Shown here: in pieces, positions 1 to 12,075 of the stretch
Position numbering within the stretch: the first letter of the stretch is position 1
Layout of the letters: every line of letters starts with the position of its first letter
Assembly: GCA_021229015.1 (NCBI GenBank)
Contig: CM037788.1
Location: 49,255,296 to 49,319,295 of the forward strand
Reading direction: 5' to 3'
Origin: Solen grandis
Taxonomy: Eukaryota; Mollusca; Bivalvia; Adapedonta; Solenidae
Length of the DNA: 64,000 nucleotides
Notes under the pieces: generated by a model
What the model was told of the DNA's origin: nothing
The model's database searches: none
Seen by the model: the letters and a program-made list of their open reading frames with translations, nothing else
Made by a program: the position numbers and the translations under genes

Positions 1-2451
1 TCTGACAGCCTTGGCTTGCAAGTGTTGGAACTATGTTTGATAGACCTCCAGCAAAACAATGATTGATCTCAGTCGAATTTTAGGCATTAAAATTGTACCT
101 CATCTTGGGGGCATCAGCACTAGTATCTCTGAAGTTTCCAAACACTTTAATTAAGATATCAATTGGTTTCCATAGCGATTTATTGAGAAGAGTGTCTAAA
201 ATTTAGGGAGGAAGGAATGTTGTCCTTTTTGAAAGTGGCAGCATGCTGGCGGTGTGTCTTCAGTGGAAGCCTTGGTGGGCCATCAGACGTAACCAAATTA
301 GAGCAGGCTTTGCAAAGAATGCAACCCAGATTTAAAAGGCCTCTGGCAAAGTTAATAGTTAAACCATTTCCAAGATGGAATAATAAAGGAATGTTTATGG
401 GGGGAAAAGTTTCTGTTAAATTTTGGAGACATTGAAATGACAAATTGTTCTTTTTGAAGCATTGGATTTGTATAAGATGTAGCCCTGATGAAGAAATATG
501 ATTAATTTTTTCCTTTGAAACAAGGAACTTTCTAAAAAAATAAAAAGCAATTTGAGAAATGAAAAAATAACCAAAATATATTTTTATCCATTGATTTGGA
601 CATTTTTTGTCATTTTGACCTGCATTACACAAAATACCACAAATTTAGATTTTTCTCAAATCAAATTTTTGAATTTTTAGAATTTCCTTAGTAATAAATT
701 TAGAGAAAATATTAGAAACCTTGCATTTGGGTAGTTTTTAGCACACAAGTTTAAAGGAAATGGTTTATTTATTTATTTTGAATTTGTGTTTTTTTTAGAA
801 TCTGAGAAATTTTAGTTTACTTGTGATGTTTCATGAAACGCTTAGGGCTGGTTCCCTGAGTTCTCTATGTCATTCTTCATAAAAAATAATACGCTAAATG
901 GACAGTCCTGGAATGTTATAATTCACATTAATGATCTTGAGCCGATGACCTTGTGCATTGAGGCCATATTCTGCAGTCATTTTGAGGCATTAATCATCTT
1001 GATTATCATCCTCACTGGGGATAGGTCGGCCAGAAATGGGCATCCCGACTAGCATGGACACTTGATGGAAGATATTAACACGCAGATTGATTTTCCCTCT
1101 CAGGATTCTCGAATAATAACTGTAAATTGTCTTGTATTAAATGCTCTTCAGAGTGTCCAGTATTTTTCTATATAGGCCATTGTTTTTTGTTTTGCAGACA
1201 GAGGTCTGCTGAAAATTATAATTTAAAAAAGAAACATGAAATTGAAAACTTGAAACTTCTTCCTTTTGAAAGTAGTTATGATAAGAAATAGTCCAATGCT
1301 ACCAAAATTAGTAAGGTTTGAAATATTAGCCAGGGTACGGTGAATTAGTCATAATTCCATTAATGCCATAAACCTTAGGCTAATAAATATGTTTGCTAGT
1401 GCTGAATATATAGTAGTTCATGAAAAATAGACTGATTTTTATATTCTTGCCTCACAAAGTGAATTAGTGCTATTTATATAGGAATTGACACATATGTTGT
1501 TCTGTCCTACCACATCATGTTGTATCCGGTCTTGCAATTGTTCAGTCCAATTTACAAAAAGTCCAATATCTTCTTTTTTTTATGCAAGGTAGTGTAGCAT
1601 TTTTAAGAGTAGGATTTTTTTCCTTTCTACATATATTGAAATCTGTCCGTCTGCAGCATCAATAATAAGTAATAGGCCAAAGAGAACTCAGTGTCAAAGA
1701 GTCACCATGGAAATTGCATAACGGTCTAGGTCTATTCTATGAGAAAATTTCCACATTCTTTACTTGCGATTACATTCTGCTTTTTAGAATGTTGTATAGA
1801 TGATGAAAATACCTTTGAGACCAAAAAAGAAAAAGCATTATGTTTGTAAATGTCTCTATAACCATAGGCTTTTGAAAAGTTCAAATTTATTCACTAAGAA
1901 AATAAAAAGTCTTAGCCTTTTAATTCTTTTTGACCTGACAGTCGAAGCCATTACAGGAAAAAAGACCATAATCATCTTATAAAGAGAGTGAACCAGTCAG
2001 CAAAAAATGGCTCTTTCAGAATCTTATTGATTGGTTTCAAATTTTAAAACCAATTGTAAGGGGAAGGATGCTTCGGTAGTTTGATAAGATGGCTTCTCTC
2101 ATGCCATTTTGTCTCCAGCCTCCATAACGGGCAAGATTAAAAACTTTAATGACCAGTTTTGTCTAACATTAAATGTTGTCATGGAACCAGAGATCCCATT
2201 ATATGTAAATTGTAATCTACAGGGAACCAGTACTTGCTGGAAGAAACAGTTGGGCTGGTTCCAGGATCTGTTGTAAATGGTGTTATATACTGCAAATGAT
2301 AAAAATTATGTGCTATATATATAGTGTAATCATCCCTTATCAGATGTTAAATGTATATATACAAAAATAATTCCTTATCCTAATCGATTTGTAACAACCT
2401 TGAGGACTAACCAAGAAAGGCCTTAAGAAAATCCTGAAATTTTCATACTTT
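1..2451. other. Non-coding AT-rich stretch, no gene supported
   Basis: No exon can be supported. Positions 180-632 (minus) and 217-435 (plus) are open on opposite strands over the same bases, and neither translation resembles a known domain. About 1-440 is less AT-rich and looks single-copy; from 440 the sequence is A/T-run rich. A short inverted pair GGAACCAG/CTGGTTCC lies near 2223-2262. It could be intron or intergenic DNA. Confidence 0.5.
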
Positions 2452-2654
2452 TTAACCAATACCATGCTTAATTTCTTAATTGGACTGAATTTTGAACTGT
2501 AATAGTTATTTATGGGGATGCTCTTGCTGAAAATTTGCTGAATGAAAAGTGAACAGTGCAGACCATGCTCAGACTGCAGGGATTTGCAGGCTGATCTTGG
2601 TCTGCTCTGGTTGCAAAGGGAGTCACAAGTACCCACAGCATTATCAGGGCTAAT
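2452..2654 (+). mobile_element. TTAA-MITE family B, copy B1
   Basis: The copy begins TTAACCAATACCATGCTTAA, a diverged version of the B terminus TTAACCCTTACCATGC. It contains the family palindrome (AACAGTGCAGACCATG... with GATCTTGGTCTGC, about 2551-2605) and ends near CAGGGCTAATA. It aligns by eye with the copies at 12076, 30706, 36664 and 62047. The right TTAA is degraded. No coding capacity. Confidence 0.75.
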
Positions 2655-3953
2655 AGTACAATGTTTTTTGTATGTTATAAAAATTAATCAGGAAAAAAAA
2701 AATAATGTGTTTTGGACTTAAGTGGCCTGATTCACAGTTGCGATTTTTTGGTTCTATCTTTTTTCTGGCATTACAGTGTTGTAATGAACAATGGTGCCAT
2801 AATGTTAAATTGCATGTATGTGGTATGTCAACATATCCTGCTGTAAATTTGAATGTGTGTGGTATCATGCCATTATCTATTTTGAAGTTTTAAAGCACTT
2901 ATATGGTGTAGTGGCCCAACCTGGTGTTATTTTATATGATTATGTATATGGTATTGACAAATGCACCACTTGTCTTTAAATGACATAACTTATTGGTTTT
3001 ATATACATCAAACCGCAAGAACCAAACAGTACATTCCCTGAGCGTAATGAGACAATAAACGTGGTTTCATTTGCAAGAGTACTGTTCCCTTTTTGCTAGA
3101 TCATTAATCAGATATGTAGATGGGATCTTTTTTAACCTGTTATTTCTTGATATATTAACAACCAGCAGCAAGAAATGATGTATGACCCAGTTAGATTGCA
3201 TATCCATTAAGTTACTGCTACATCAGTTTTCAATCTTTTAACATTTTTGATGGTTTTAATTCTGTTTGTGTATGCCAAGATGTTCGAGATTAAAACAAAA
3301 CTTGTACATAAAACAGACTAGATTGAGTTTTGAATGCTTGGAAGATTTATTACTCTGAGGAAGTATAGACGTTTGGGCTTTAATTTGCATATCATTGAGT
3401 CAGGTTTTCTTATAATTGTTTTAGTTTGTGAAATTGTTTGAAAAGTTTATAAATGTATTGAAAATAATTGGTATTTCATAAGCAGTTTGCATGTTGTTCT
3501 TATTCATTGACTTTAAACAAAGTGAGTCACATTCTTTGAAAAATATTTGATTAAATTCACAAGTTAGAAGTTAAATTATGTTGGATATTGATCTTATGGT
3601 CTATGTTATCCCTCAAGAAATTCCTAGAAAATAATTTTGAGCTATGTGTGTTTTTTTTACTGTTATTTGAATGATATTGATCATAAACTATTCATTAATG
3701 TTTTATGTCAGTTTTGTCTTTTTGGCGTAACTTTCTTACCCAACTTTTTACCTACTTAACAAATCAGTCATATGTTTAAACAGAAGCACTGAAGTCATAC
3801 TCAAAAAAAAAATCATAATTTTTGTTTTTCTATTGAAATATCGAAATATTAGATTTCTTAACATAGATAAAAATTTTAAGTCAGTGATCTATGTCAACTT
3901 AGTCATGTTCTTGAAAAATTCATAAAATTAGAAAAGTGGACTGTCTACCTCAC
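2655..3953. other. Non-coding AT-rich stretch
   Basis: Unique-looking AT-rich sequence between B1 and A1. Short frames at 2650-2893 overlap on opposite strands and look like chance. I see no repeat structure, hairpin or RNA gene. Confidence 0.5.
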
Positions 3954-4163
3954 TTAACCCTTTCCCTCATAGAGGAAACCATGAAAAGACCTATGCGAAC
4001 AACATAAAACCAGATCAGCCTGCGAGTAACGCTGCTCCTCAGTGGTCTGGAAATGAGGATTTTGTAATTAAATTTGGTAAGGTTTAACTGTGGTTTTCTG
4101 CAGATCAGGCTTTATGTGGTACCTATTGAGTGCGTCAAAATGAGTTATGAGGGAAAGGGTTAA
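3954..4163 (-). mobile_element. TTAA-MITE family A, copy A1 (hairpin arm deleted)
   Basis: Flanked by TTAA on both sides with ends CCCTTTCCCTCAT / ATGAGGGAAAGGG, in reverse orientation to the other A copies. It is 210 bp against 237-243 bp for the others. The missing ~32 bp correspond to one arm of the internal 33 bp palindrome: GCGAACAACATAAAACCAG is present once and is followed directly by GCTGCTCCTCAGTGG. Confidence 0.88.
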
Positions 4164-5867
4164 GAATTTAAGTTTTTACTAGCATTAAGTTTTGGTAGAA
4201 TTTACCCTGAATAAATAAAGAATGTAAGGTGACAGTTTTGAGGTGCTGATAAAATTTCCAATGTATTCATATGATTTTTTTTCTGTTTGTAGTGTTGATA
4301 TAATGAGCATATTGATAAACGTCTATGAAACATGAACAAATAATTTATAAAACTGAAATTTTATTCAAAAACATAAAATGTGATGGCTAGATTGAAGCTG
4401 AAATACAGAAAACCAATTGTAAAAATGTGATTTAATTGTAATATCTGGCAGTAAGAAGTGCGGCTTCTACCGGTACATTGTATGCTTGTCTATGATAATG
4501 TCAAATTATTTGATAAATATGTTGGTTTCCAGAGGGGAATAATACAATAAACAATCAAATTCTCTCTTAACCAATAATTTGGCAAATTTTGCCTTTGTCA
4601 AGGAAAAAACATGACTTTCTGAGACTCAATATAATAAAAGTTTGTACAGTCGCCATATTGTTAAATCAATAGCAATATGTATTTTTTTTAAAAGAAGGTC
4701 TTGTTTCTATTTAAAGCATTCTTGCAGTCATGCAGATTCAATTAGCTCGGAAACCTCATTAATTGATACACAGAATATATGATATTACATTATACACAAA
4801 CAAGATGAATCATTAATATCTTATTATACCCGTTTGTTAAAGGTAATTCTTGTCATGTGGTTATTCCCAATGATTTAGAAAATTTTCCCTAGATCTCTAG
4901 GGGTAGATTAATTACTAATGTCAAATTTGTTTGCTCAAACAATTGTGACAGTACCAGAAATTATCGACTGTACCGTTTCACTTTTGCTTAACAAGTGTCA
5001 AACAATACGTTGCCATTTATGTACTTTCCTACATTGTGTATGCTGAAAAAAAAACTGTTTGCTTAGTCTTTAACAGGGCTGCTCCACAAATTATGTGAGT
5101 TGATTGTGAATGCCTTGTCCCTCCTACAAGCAAACATTCTGACAAAACGACTTGTAATCAATCATCGTATATTTCAAGCGTTATATCAGTATATCCATTT
5201 TGGGATTTGAAACATCACAAAGTAGTATCAGCAGGTGTACTTCCTTAATCTGGAAATACAATTCATTGACCTTTTTATATCGCAATTTATGGGTTTTTCA
5301 AAAAGCCATTTGGCTAACTTTTTTTCAAATTTGAAATCTAAATTTCAGCAGGCATGAAATAGCGACTTCCTGAAAAGGGAGCTGGGTCGTTATATCGGAA
5401 CCCACTACCTGGGAGCTTTAATGAGGTAACCAGGGTTACGTGTAAATGTCTGATAATCAAGTGATGAATATTAATTACAGACTCCCACTATGTAATGACC
5501 TGCCCGCTACAATGAACCTTTGAAGTTTTTATTTGCCTTTGTGTGGGTAACTTGAGACCTGATACAATCAAAAAAAGATCCATCTTTGTGTGGAAAAATA
5601 GTGCAGCAGAAATAGTGGTGAATTAAGGCAATTGCATAGAATACATTTTAGATTGATGGCGTGCCAAACAAATAATATAAATGATGTAATGGCTTTATTT
5701 TCTCGTAGCTTTGTCAGATAACCATTGCAGGGGAAGTCATGCATTAATTGCTTTTTGCAGTTCATTTAGACAGAGCTAAGGTTTTTGACGAAATTTATGA
5801 CGCAGTCAGCCTGATGGAAGATGGTGAAAATGTTAGATGGGAAGTGATGAGTTTTGTTTAACCCTAT
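4164..5867. other. Non-coding AT-rich stretch
   Basis: Unique-looking AT-rich sequence with no supported gene or repeat. A slightly more GC-rich part lies around 5340-5520. The only frame of note (5568-5765, minus, 65 codons) has no recognisable feature. Confidence 0.5.
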
Positions 5868-6104
5868 ATCCCTCATGAATATTCAAGTACACATTTATGA
5901 CACTTGATAAATTCTAATTTACTGAACCTTAAAATGGTGTAAATGAAACAATGGGTTTTTTTTTTGCAATTCTGACTTTGTAGAAAGTGAGCTATATACA
6001 ATACTAAGAAGAACCTGATCAGACAGCCTTCCAGGAGACCCTGATCTCAAGTGGGTCTGCTCCGTCATTTTGTCAAAATGTGTTTATATGAAATGATGGG
6101 TTAA
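5868..6104 (-). mobile_element. TTAA-MITE family C, copy C1
   Basis: A complete-looking copy of 237 bp bounded by TTAA at 5868-5871 and 6101-6104. From the left it reads through CTCATGAATATTCAAG and TTTACTGAACCTTAAAATGG to the palindrome CCTGATCAGACAG ... GAGACCCTGATC with GGGTCTGCTC (about 6017-6063). Reverse orientation relative to the copy at 12344. Confidence 0.82.
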
Positions 6105-6895
6105 TTACAGATAACAGATCAAGAGTCAAATGACCTTCAGTGGTATTTTTGACAGTTGATCATTTTCTTGGGAATAACTAACCCTTTTTCCAGTCAGTTA
6201 CACCATTTTCTAATTATCAATGATATCCATATCAGATTGAAATCAGTTCCTCACAGGTGTCTAAATGGTCGAGTACTGAGCTTTTGTAAAATTGTCTTGC
6301 ATGATAAAGTTACCATAAGCCTCTTACTAATCCTATGCAGAGAGTCTTAGAATAGGCCTACACTATGCATAGTCTGATCTTAGAAGAAACACTGCAAACT
6401 TTAAGTCTGGTAACAAATTTTGAGATATTGAGTAAGATTAGGATATTATTTTTAGAAACTAGACATAAACATGTCAGACTTGCTTGTTCCAATTGAATTT
6501 GGGCTTCACTAGAGTATTGTGTCTGCAAGTTGACTAAGCTTGAAACAAAATTCAAATTTTAATTTTGTAGAGAATTCTATATAAGTCCCCAAAAGTCATT
6601 CCTCAGTTGAATATTTGGAAACCAGTTTGATACTGATTTGAATTAGCATGTCCCTGAGAAAGGGATTCTTTTGACCAGGTTTTCTGATTTGTTTGGCAAA
6701 AGTTAGAAGGTGAAGAGACAAGTGCCATCTTTCTTTGTCTAGACAATAAATTTGTCATGAGATATTTTGAAATAACTCAAAACAATTGTTTAGCATAATG
6801 TGATGGAGTGCAAACGCGTTGTTGATCCATACGTCAAAGGTCAAGGTCAAGCTTAGAAATTGAAGGTCAAAAAATGTGTTAAGATTAGACCTTCT
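6105..6895. other. Non-coding stretch with direct AGGTCA half-sites
   Basis: No gene is supported. At 6833-6851 the sequence holds closely spaced AGGTCA hexamers (AAAGGTCAAGGTCAAG), the half-site used by nuclear receptors. Similar AGGTCA-type clusters recur near 13240 and 27390, so a repeat origin is as likely as a regulatory one. Confidence 0.4.
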
Positions 6896-6975
6896 GCAGT
6901 TATAATAGCAGTAATTGTCTTAGGAAGACATAGTCTCCAAATAAAGTCATTTTGTTGGGTTGCTAAAGGTTGATA
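6896..6975 (+). mobile_element. SINE type I tail fragment
   Basis: The segment running through AGACATAGTCTCCAAATAAA and TTTTGTTGGGTTGCTAAA is a diverged match to the SINE tail seen at 23680-23745 (AGACATTGTCTCCAAATGAC, then GTTGGTGGGATGTTAAA). The 5' tRNA-like part is absent. Confidence 0.5.
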
Positions 6976-7168
6976 TTCTACCATGACTATATCAAATCCT
7001 TTCACACGCGTGTGTGGGTAGTGTGGTTTGGTGTAATACCATGCTACTCGTCCATTCCCCCATACTGCATCAGTATGACAGTTCTGGTTCAAGTGATGCA
7101 AAGTTTAATGACTCAGAAATATTCATCAATAGTCACTCTCTACAAAGAAAACAAGTGAAACAGCATAC

Positions 7169-7332
7169 AAGGGTAGTTCCAGGACTGGTTGGCCTGGTGT
7201 CAGAATAATGTGACTGGGTGTGGTATCATGCCACGTGTCCATGACATGATATTGCAGTGTGGTAGCAGTATATCTGTCTCAAGTAGACATTGTCTCCAAA
7301 TGACTGAATTACTGTTGGTGAACAAACAAAAA
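7169..7332 (+). mobile_element. SINE type I, 5'-truncated copy
   Basis: It matches the 3' half of the full copy at 23452: AAGGGTAGTTCCAGGACTGG, AATGTGACTGGGTGTGGTAT, CATGCCACGTGTCC, then AGTAGACATTGTCTCCAAAT and a tail of AACAAACAAAAAAG. The tRNA-related head is missing. A partial duplicate of the GTGTGGT...ATACCATGC segment lies just upstream at 7018-7050. Confidence 0.82.
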
Positions 7333-7375
7333 AGCACAGGTTAAAGTCTTGGTTTGATTACTTGGATGTGCCTGG

Positions 7376-7500
7376 TACGGAAGCCTTCCAGCTGGCTTGC
7401 AATTTATCCAAATACCCAGTGTGTACACAAGGTCTAATTACCTCCTCCTGTGATTTAGCTTGATGTTGATTGAAGTGTTTGTCACAAGGATGGTACACTG
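7376..7500 (+). mobile_element. SINE type III internal fragment
   Basis: Shares GAAGCCTTCCAGCTGGCTTG and the following CCTCC(A/T)CCTGT(A/G)ATT(T)AGCT block with the tRNA-Leu-like SINE at 60968-61215. The tRNA-like head is not present here. Confidence 0.65.
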
Positions 7501-7503
7501 CAA

Positions 7504-7528
7504 AACAACAACAACAACAACAACAACA
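7504..7528 (+). repeat. (AAC)n microsatellite
   Basis: About eight uninterrupted AAC units. It directly follows the SINE fragment and may be the remains of its simple-repeat tail. Confidence 0.9.
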
Positions 7529-8284
7529 GAGAATGGTTGTGTAATTGGGATAAGTTACAGCCTTTCTTGTGGATCTGGGAGAAAAAATGTTGGGCTGAAT
7601 TAACCACTAAGTGGTCATAAAACAATCCAAATATACCTACAAATTAATTGAACATGGCAAACTTAACTGTAGAAGATGAGCTTATCGGTGAAATTAGGTC
7701 AGGATCCAGGGAACTAAGACAGAAAACAATGCCAGTTGCACATATTTATCCAAGATGTTAGACAGATGAAAAGTTACTCATTACTGAACATGCCATGGTG
7801 GTTGGAGCCAGCAAAAAATAAACTGCCATAATGAAACTGGGCCAACAGAACATCACTTTTGGGACTTCAAAGGTTGGAGAGCTCCATTAATTGATTACCA
7901 TGACGATAGGTTGAAACACTGTACCCTGAGCAAAAAAAAAAACAACACCATCGGTAATAAATGTTATCTCCATAGACATGAGTTTGTGTTTTGACCATGT
8001 TGTTCTTTAATCTACCGAGGAAATTCAAACAATCAATTAATGGGTTGATGAGTAGTTTGTGGACATCTAAGGTTGGTTTTATTGACTGTCTGAAGTAGAG
8101 TCTTAACCGTATTGACCTTTACTTTATCCTTCATAAGACCAGAACACACAAACATGCTACAGGTAATTGAACATTGTTTCATGTTACGGCAATATATTAA
8201 ATTCTTAGAAATAAAAAAAAAAGTTTAATATTTCATTATGACAAAGTTTTTACAGTAGATCTCTGACTCAGTGTAACTTCAGTA
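7529..8284. other. Non-coding stretch
   Basis: AT-rich sequence with no gene, array or hairpin that I can support. Confidence 0.45.
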
Positions 8285-8342
8285 TTAATTGTTCACCTCA
8301 TATAGACACTTTTTGACGTCTTGGCAAAAAGAGCAGAACCTG

Positions 8343-8670
8343 ACTACCCTTCCCAAATGATAAGTGGGTTTTTTACCAAAACCCACTTAAAAGTGGGCTT
8401 TTTCTGATTTTTTTACAAAAAAGCGAGTTTTTCCTGTTTTTTTCATTTGAAAGCGGGTCTAAAGTAAGTTATTGTAGAAGAAAGTGGGTTTATTGTGGGT
8501 TTTCAACTAAAAAAGTGAGTTTTTTTACAAAGGAAGTGGGTCTTTTTCTGAACAAGTGGGCAAAAAGTGAGTCTTTTATATAAAAGTGGGTCTTTTTTCT
8601 AACAAGTGAGCAAAAATTGAGTCTTTTACATAAGAAGTGGGTCTTTTTTTGGGAAAAAAAGGTCTTTTTT
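8343..8670. repeat. Degenerate AGTGGGT(C)TTTT-type tandem array
   Basis: Roughly 27-30 bp imperfect units, each carrying AGTGGGTYTTTT or AGTGAGTYTTTT followed by an A-rich part. They drift in length and sequence and run up to the 34 bp array. At 8362-8388 there is a perfect 11 bp stem (AAGTGGGTTTT / AAAACCCACTT) with a 5 nt loop. The minus-strand frame at 8490-8681 is a repeat artefact. Confidence 0.75.
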
Positions 8671-9178
8671 TGCTCATACAATATTGTAGCTCAGTATCTA
8701 CAGTTGCTTATACAATATTGTAGCTCAGTATCTACAGTTGCTTATACAATATTGTAGCTCCATATCTACAGTTGCTTATACAATATTGTAGGTCGGTATC
8801 TACAGTTGCTACTACAACGTTGTAGCTCGATATCTACAGTTGCTTATACAATATTGTAGCTCGATATCTACAGTTGCTCATACAATATTGTAGCTCTATA
8901 TCTACAGTTACTTACACAGTATTGTAGCTCGATATCTACAGTTGCTCATACAATATTGTAGCTCAATATCTACAGTTACTTACACAATATTGTAGCTCGA
9001 TATCTACAGTTGCTCATACAATATTGTAGCTCAATATCTACAGTTACTTACACAGTATTGTAGCTCGATATCTACAGTTGCCCATACAATATTGTAGCTC
9101 CAAATCTACAGTTACTCATACAATATTTTAGCTCGATATCTACAGTTGCTCATACAATATTTAGCTCGTTCTACAGTC
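8671..9178. repeat. 34 bp satellite, about 15 copies
   Basis: Units start at 8671, 8705, 8739 and so on, giving a 34 bp period. Each contains the perfect palindrome ACAATATTGT followed by AGCTCRATATCTACAG. The unit matches an internal segment of family C (compare TTCATACAATATTCTAAGTC and AGATTCTAC at 12450-12479). Units diverge mainly at the AGCTC(A/G/T)(A/G)TATC positions. Confidence 0.92.
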
Positions 9179-9247
9179 ACACAGCAGCAATTACATACTA
9201 TTTATTACTGTTTATCAAGTCATTCATTTGTACATTAATATATATGA

Positions 9248-10610
9248 AGTACAGGATTTGAGTGGGTGTTTCGCTAAACTGGTGATTATATTCTGATGGA
9301 ACTCCAGCAATTTGTATGGTACCAACAGGAAACTCTTCATATTGCTCATCGTAGACTTCACTCAATAATTTTATCATTATGGATTTCCACAATATTGTAA
9401 CAAGTCGGGAACTGTATTGACTCTCAGCTTAATTATATTTGTCAGACATACAAAAAGCAGTAACATTCCATTACCAATTAAAAGATATAAAGTCTAACAA
9501 ATATCTGTTTTAGTCACACAGGGCTGCAAACTGGAGTTAGCATCGATTTTAATTTAAGTGCATATCAAATATTCTTGATCAATCATCAAACTATAGCTGT
9601 TTACTCAATACCAAAAGCCAAGAAATTTTCTTAAACTGGAAACAGGAGCTGAAAGGAAGTGTGTTTGTTCTCATGTTTGGCTACAATTGATTAGTATATC
9701 CGAACGTTTGCTTAATCTCACTAAATGATTAATGTCGGTACCATTGGAGATCCTGGCAGACCCGCGACCATGCGTTAATAAATTATAGGCCAAGTATTGA
9801 ATTGTTTTCATTTTTTTTTTTATTGACTTCATGTTTTTGTTTGGTTCTTGTTCAAAATATTTTGGCTGCTCCTTGTTTTTTATGTGCTACAACAAAACAA
9901 AAATCAATAGTAAACTTTTCAGTTTGGACTTTTGGCAAAATTTTCAAATCTGTTTTTCTCTTTTTTGACAATGTAAAGAAGCAGGCATTTTGACAACAAA
10001 GTCTTAAAGCTAAACAAGAAAGCAAGTGAAGTCTTGATTACTTAAAGTAAAGTGGATAACTTGTTTGGCATTTTAACTGTCCTTAAGCATGACACATAGA
10101 AATAAAACAATATTTACAATGCATATGTAGAACAAATAACATGAAGTAACAAAACATTTTAAACAACAAGTGAAAAATGACTTAACACATGAAGGTCTTA
10201 AAGCTACTGATTAACTTTGTAAACATATTGTTTCATGCTCCATATTGAAATTATGCCAAAATAGTGGAGCTCTAAATGTTTGCCAAATGCAGTTGCATAA
10301 AATACACAATTGAATGAAAGGTACACATGTATTTATTTTTTCTAAGTTTTGCACACCTTTTCCTTTGTTAATCAGATATCAATATCTGAGGCAGTCTGAC
10401 ATAACACCAGTTGTGCTGTGATGTTGATATATATATTTGCACTTTAGAGTTCCCCAAGGGAGGTGTTAGTGGCTCCAACTGACTCATGAAGGATCCCTTG
10501 TATTGGTTTCTCAGTCTTTGTGTCAATAAATATCTATCTAAATATCATTATGTAAGGCCTTTGTAGCCTCTGACTGAATGTTAAAGATCATAGGTGTATC
10601 GCCAACACAA
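9248..10610. other. Non-coding AT-rich stretch
   Basis: No supported gene. A short perfect inverted pair CAGATAT/ATATCTG at 10374-10389 is of a size expected by chance. The 63-codon frame at 9802-9993 is T/F-rich and looks spurious. Confidence 0.45.
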
Positions 10611-10882
10611 CCTTGTTGTTTGTTCATAGGGTTTAATGTCTAAGTTATTTGGCTAATAGGGACAAAAATTGTGCTGCCATACTGCAATTTCTTGCTGTAG
10701 ATATGTAGCATGATACCACAACTAGTCATACCCTTAAACCAGGCCAACTAGTCCTGGAACTACCCTTTTATGCTGAGCGCAAATCAAGGGAGTTATACCA
10801 GTACCATTTATTACGACTTTGGTATCCAACTCACAACCTCCAGATTCTGGGGCAGACACATTAACCACTTGGCCACCAGGAC
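10611..10882 (-). mobile_element. SINE type I, near full-length diverged copy
   Basis: In reverse complement the copy starts with a tRNA-like head (CTGGTGGCCAAGTGGTTAA as box A region, then GAGGTTGTGAGTTGGATACC as box B region). It continues through GGGTAGTTCCAGGACTAGTT, GGTATCATGC and the tail. It matches the 23452 copy in order along its whole length, with point changes throughout. Confidence 0.82.
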
Positions 10883-12075
10883 CAGATTTGTTGTACGGGT
10901 TTGTATGTGGTTAAGACTGAAAAATATCAGAGATATCCATTAAGTAGATTTGGGGAGAAATTGATTTTCAAATGTATGCCATTTACGTTATTGAATATTG
11001 AAAGAATCACTTTTATGGCATTATTTATTAAGTGATTGAGCAAAGTTTATTAAATAACCTATACATAACGTATGTTAAAAGGCAAAATAAGTAACAGCAG
11101 TTTGATAAATATGCCATATTTAATATGAAGTATGTCCATGCCTCAGTGATATCAGGCATGCAGTATATTAGAGAAATAGATAAGCTGAACTTGTTTGTAT
11201 CCCTTTCATGGTACATCCCTCTATGTGGAGTCAATAATACCACCTCTGGGGTAATGGATACGATGCCGCTGGCAGGGTCAAGGGATATCAGACTGGGGAT
11301 AGAAACTGCCCCACCCACTCCTTAAGGGAGACAATTTTTAAGCTTCTTGTTTATTCCATTTTTATATGACTATATTGATGCTGTGATGATTAAATTGCCA
11401 ATTTTTGTTTCTTCCATACATGCAGTCACGACAATAGTTTTGTTTCAGTACTTATTGATTATTGTTAACATCCCACTGACAGTGTTTCTGTCATATAGAG
11501 TGATGAAGTTGAAAAGAGAGATTGAAATGATTATGACATAGTTAATTAGAAGTACCGCACCAGCGGAGGGTGGCTGATGATTTATTTCCATGTGATCACG
11601 GAGAAATCCTGAGTTACGGTGATTGCCTGCCCCGTTTCAAGCTCCACGTCACTGCATGCCTGATTCTTGTACCCTGACCAGCACGGGATCCGACCAATCA
11701 ATACAAGTGATGGATGAAATTTCATGCAGAGTTCAAAAATCATGATTCCCTGTCTGGCTAAGTAAATATTGTTCATTTGGTTCTTGACCTACCATGGCAG
11801 TATGGATTTTGGGTAATATCTCAGCCTTTTGATGTATATCAAATTAAGCTAAGTGTGGGGTTGACAGGTGATAATGATTCTTTCTTCAGTAAAGCCATTA
11901 TGATTTCAATCAAGTATTTGGAAGAGTTTAATTAAAAGATTTAACATCATCATTCTTATAACAAAGTACAGATTCCTTTTGAAATGAATAATGATTAAAA
12001 TTCAGATAAAAAAAACAACCTTGCAGCAATTGGATATATTCAGGGATAGGGCTGATAAAGATCTCTTTTTGGGCC
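10883..12075. other. Non-coding stretch with less AT-rich unique blocks
   Basis: Around 11120-11330 and 11550-11780 the sequence is less AT-rich and looks single-copy. Both blocks are partly open on both strands (11028-11325 and 11582-11776) without recognisable protein features. They could be conserved non-coding DNA, a repeat I do not know, or an exon of a non-coding transcript. Confidence 0.35.

Larger units (their letters stand above)
8285..9247 (+). mobile_element. TTAA-MITE family C, copy C2, split by tandem arrays
   Basis: The left end at 8285-8342 (TTAA, then CACCTCATATAGACACTTTT, TGACGTCTTGGCAAA, GAGCAGAACCTGA) matches the C left terminus at 46290. The right part at 9158-9247 (TTCTACAGTC..., TACATACTATTT, AGTCATTCATTTGTACATTA) matches C right-half sequence. 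About 815 bp of tandem repeats separate them. The exact right end is unclear. Confidence 0.6.

Noticed and set aside
180..632. 150-codon minus-strand frame (and 72-codon plus-strand frame over the same bases)
   Set aside because: Opposite-strand overlap, no recognisable domain, and poly-A/T-rich codons at its start. Chance or unknown; not enough to call a gene.
6833..6851. AGGTCA direct repeats as a nuclear receptor element
   Set aside because: Similar AGGTCA clusters recur at 13240 and 27390 and are common in repetitive DNA; no evidence of regulation.
8671..9178. CRISPR-like array (34 bp repeats)
   Set aside because: Units are contiguous with no unique spacers, and the context is eukaryotic. 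It is a satellite.
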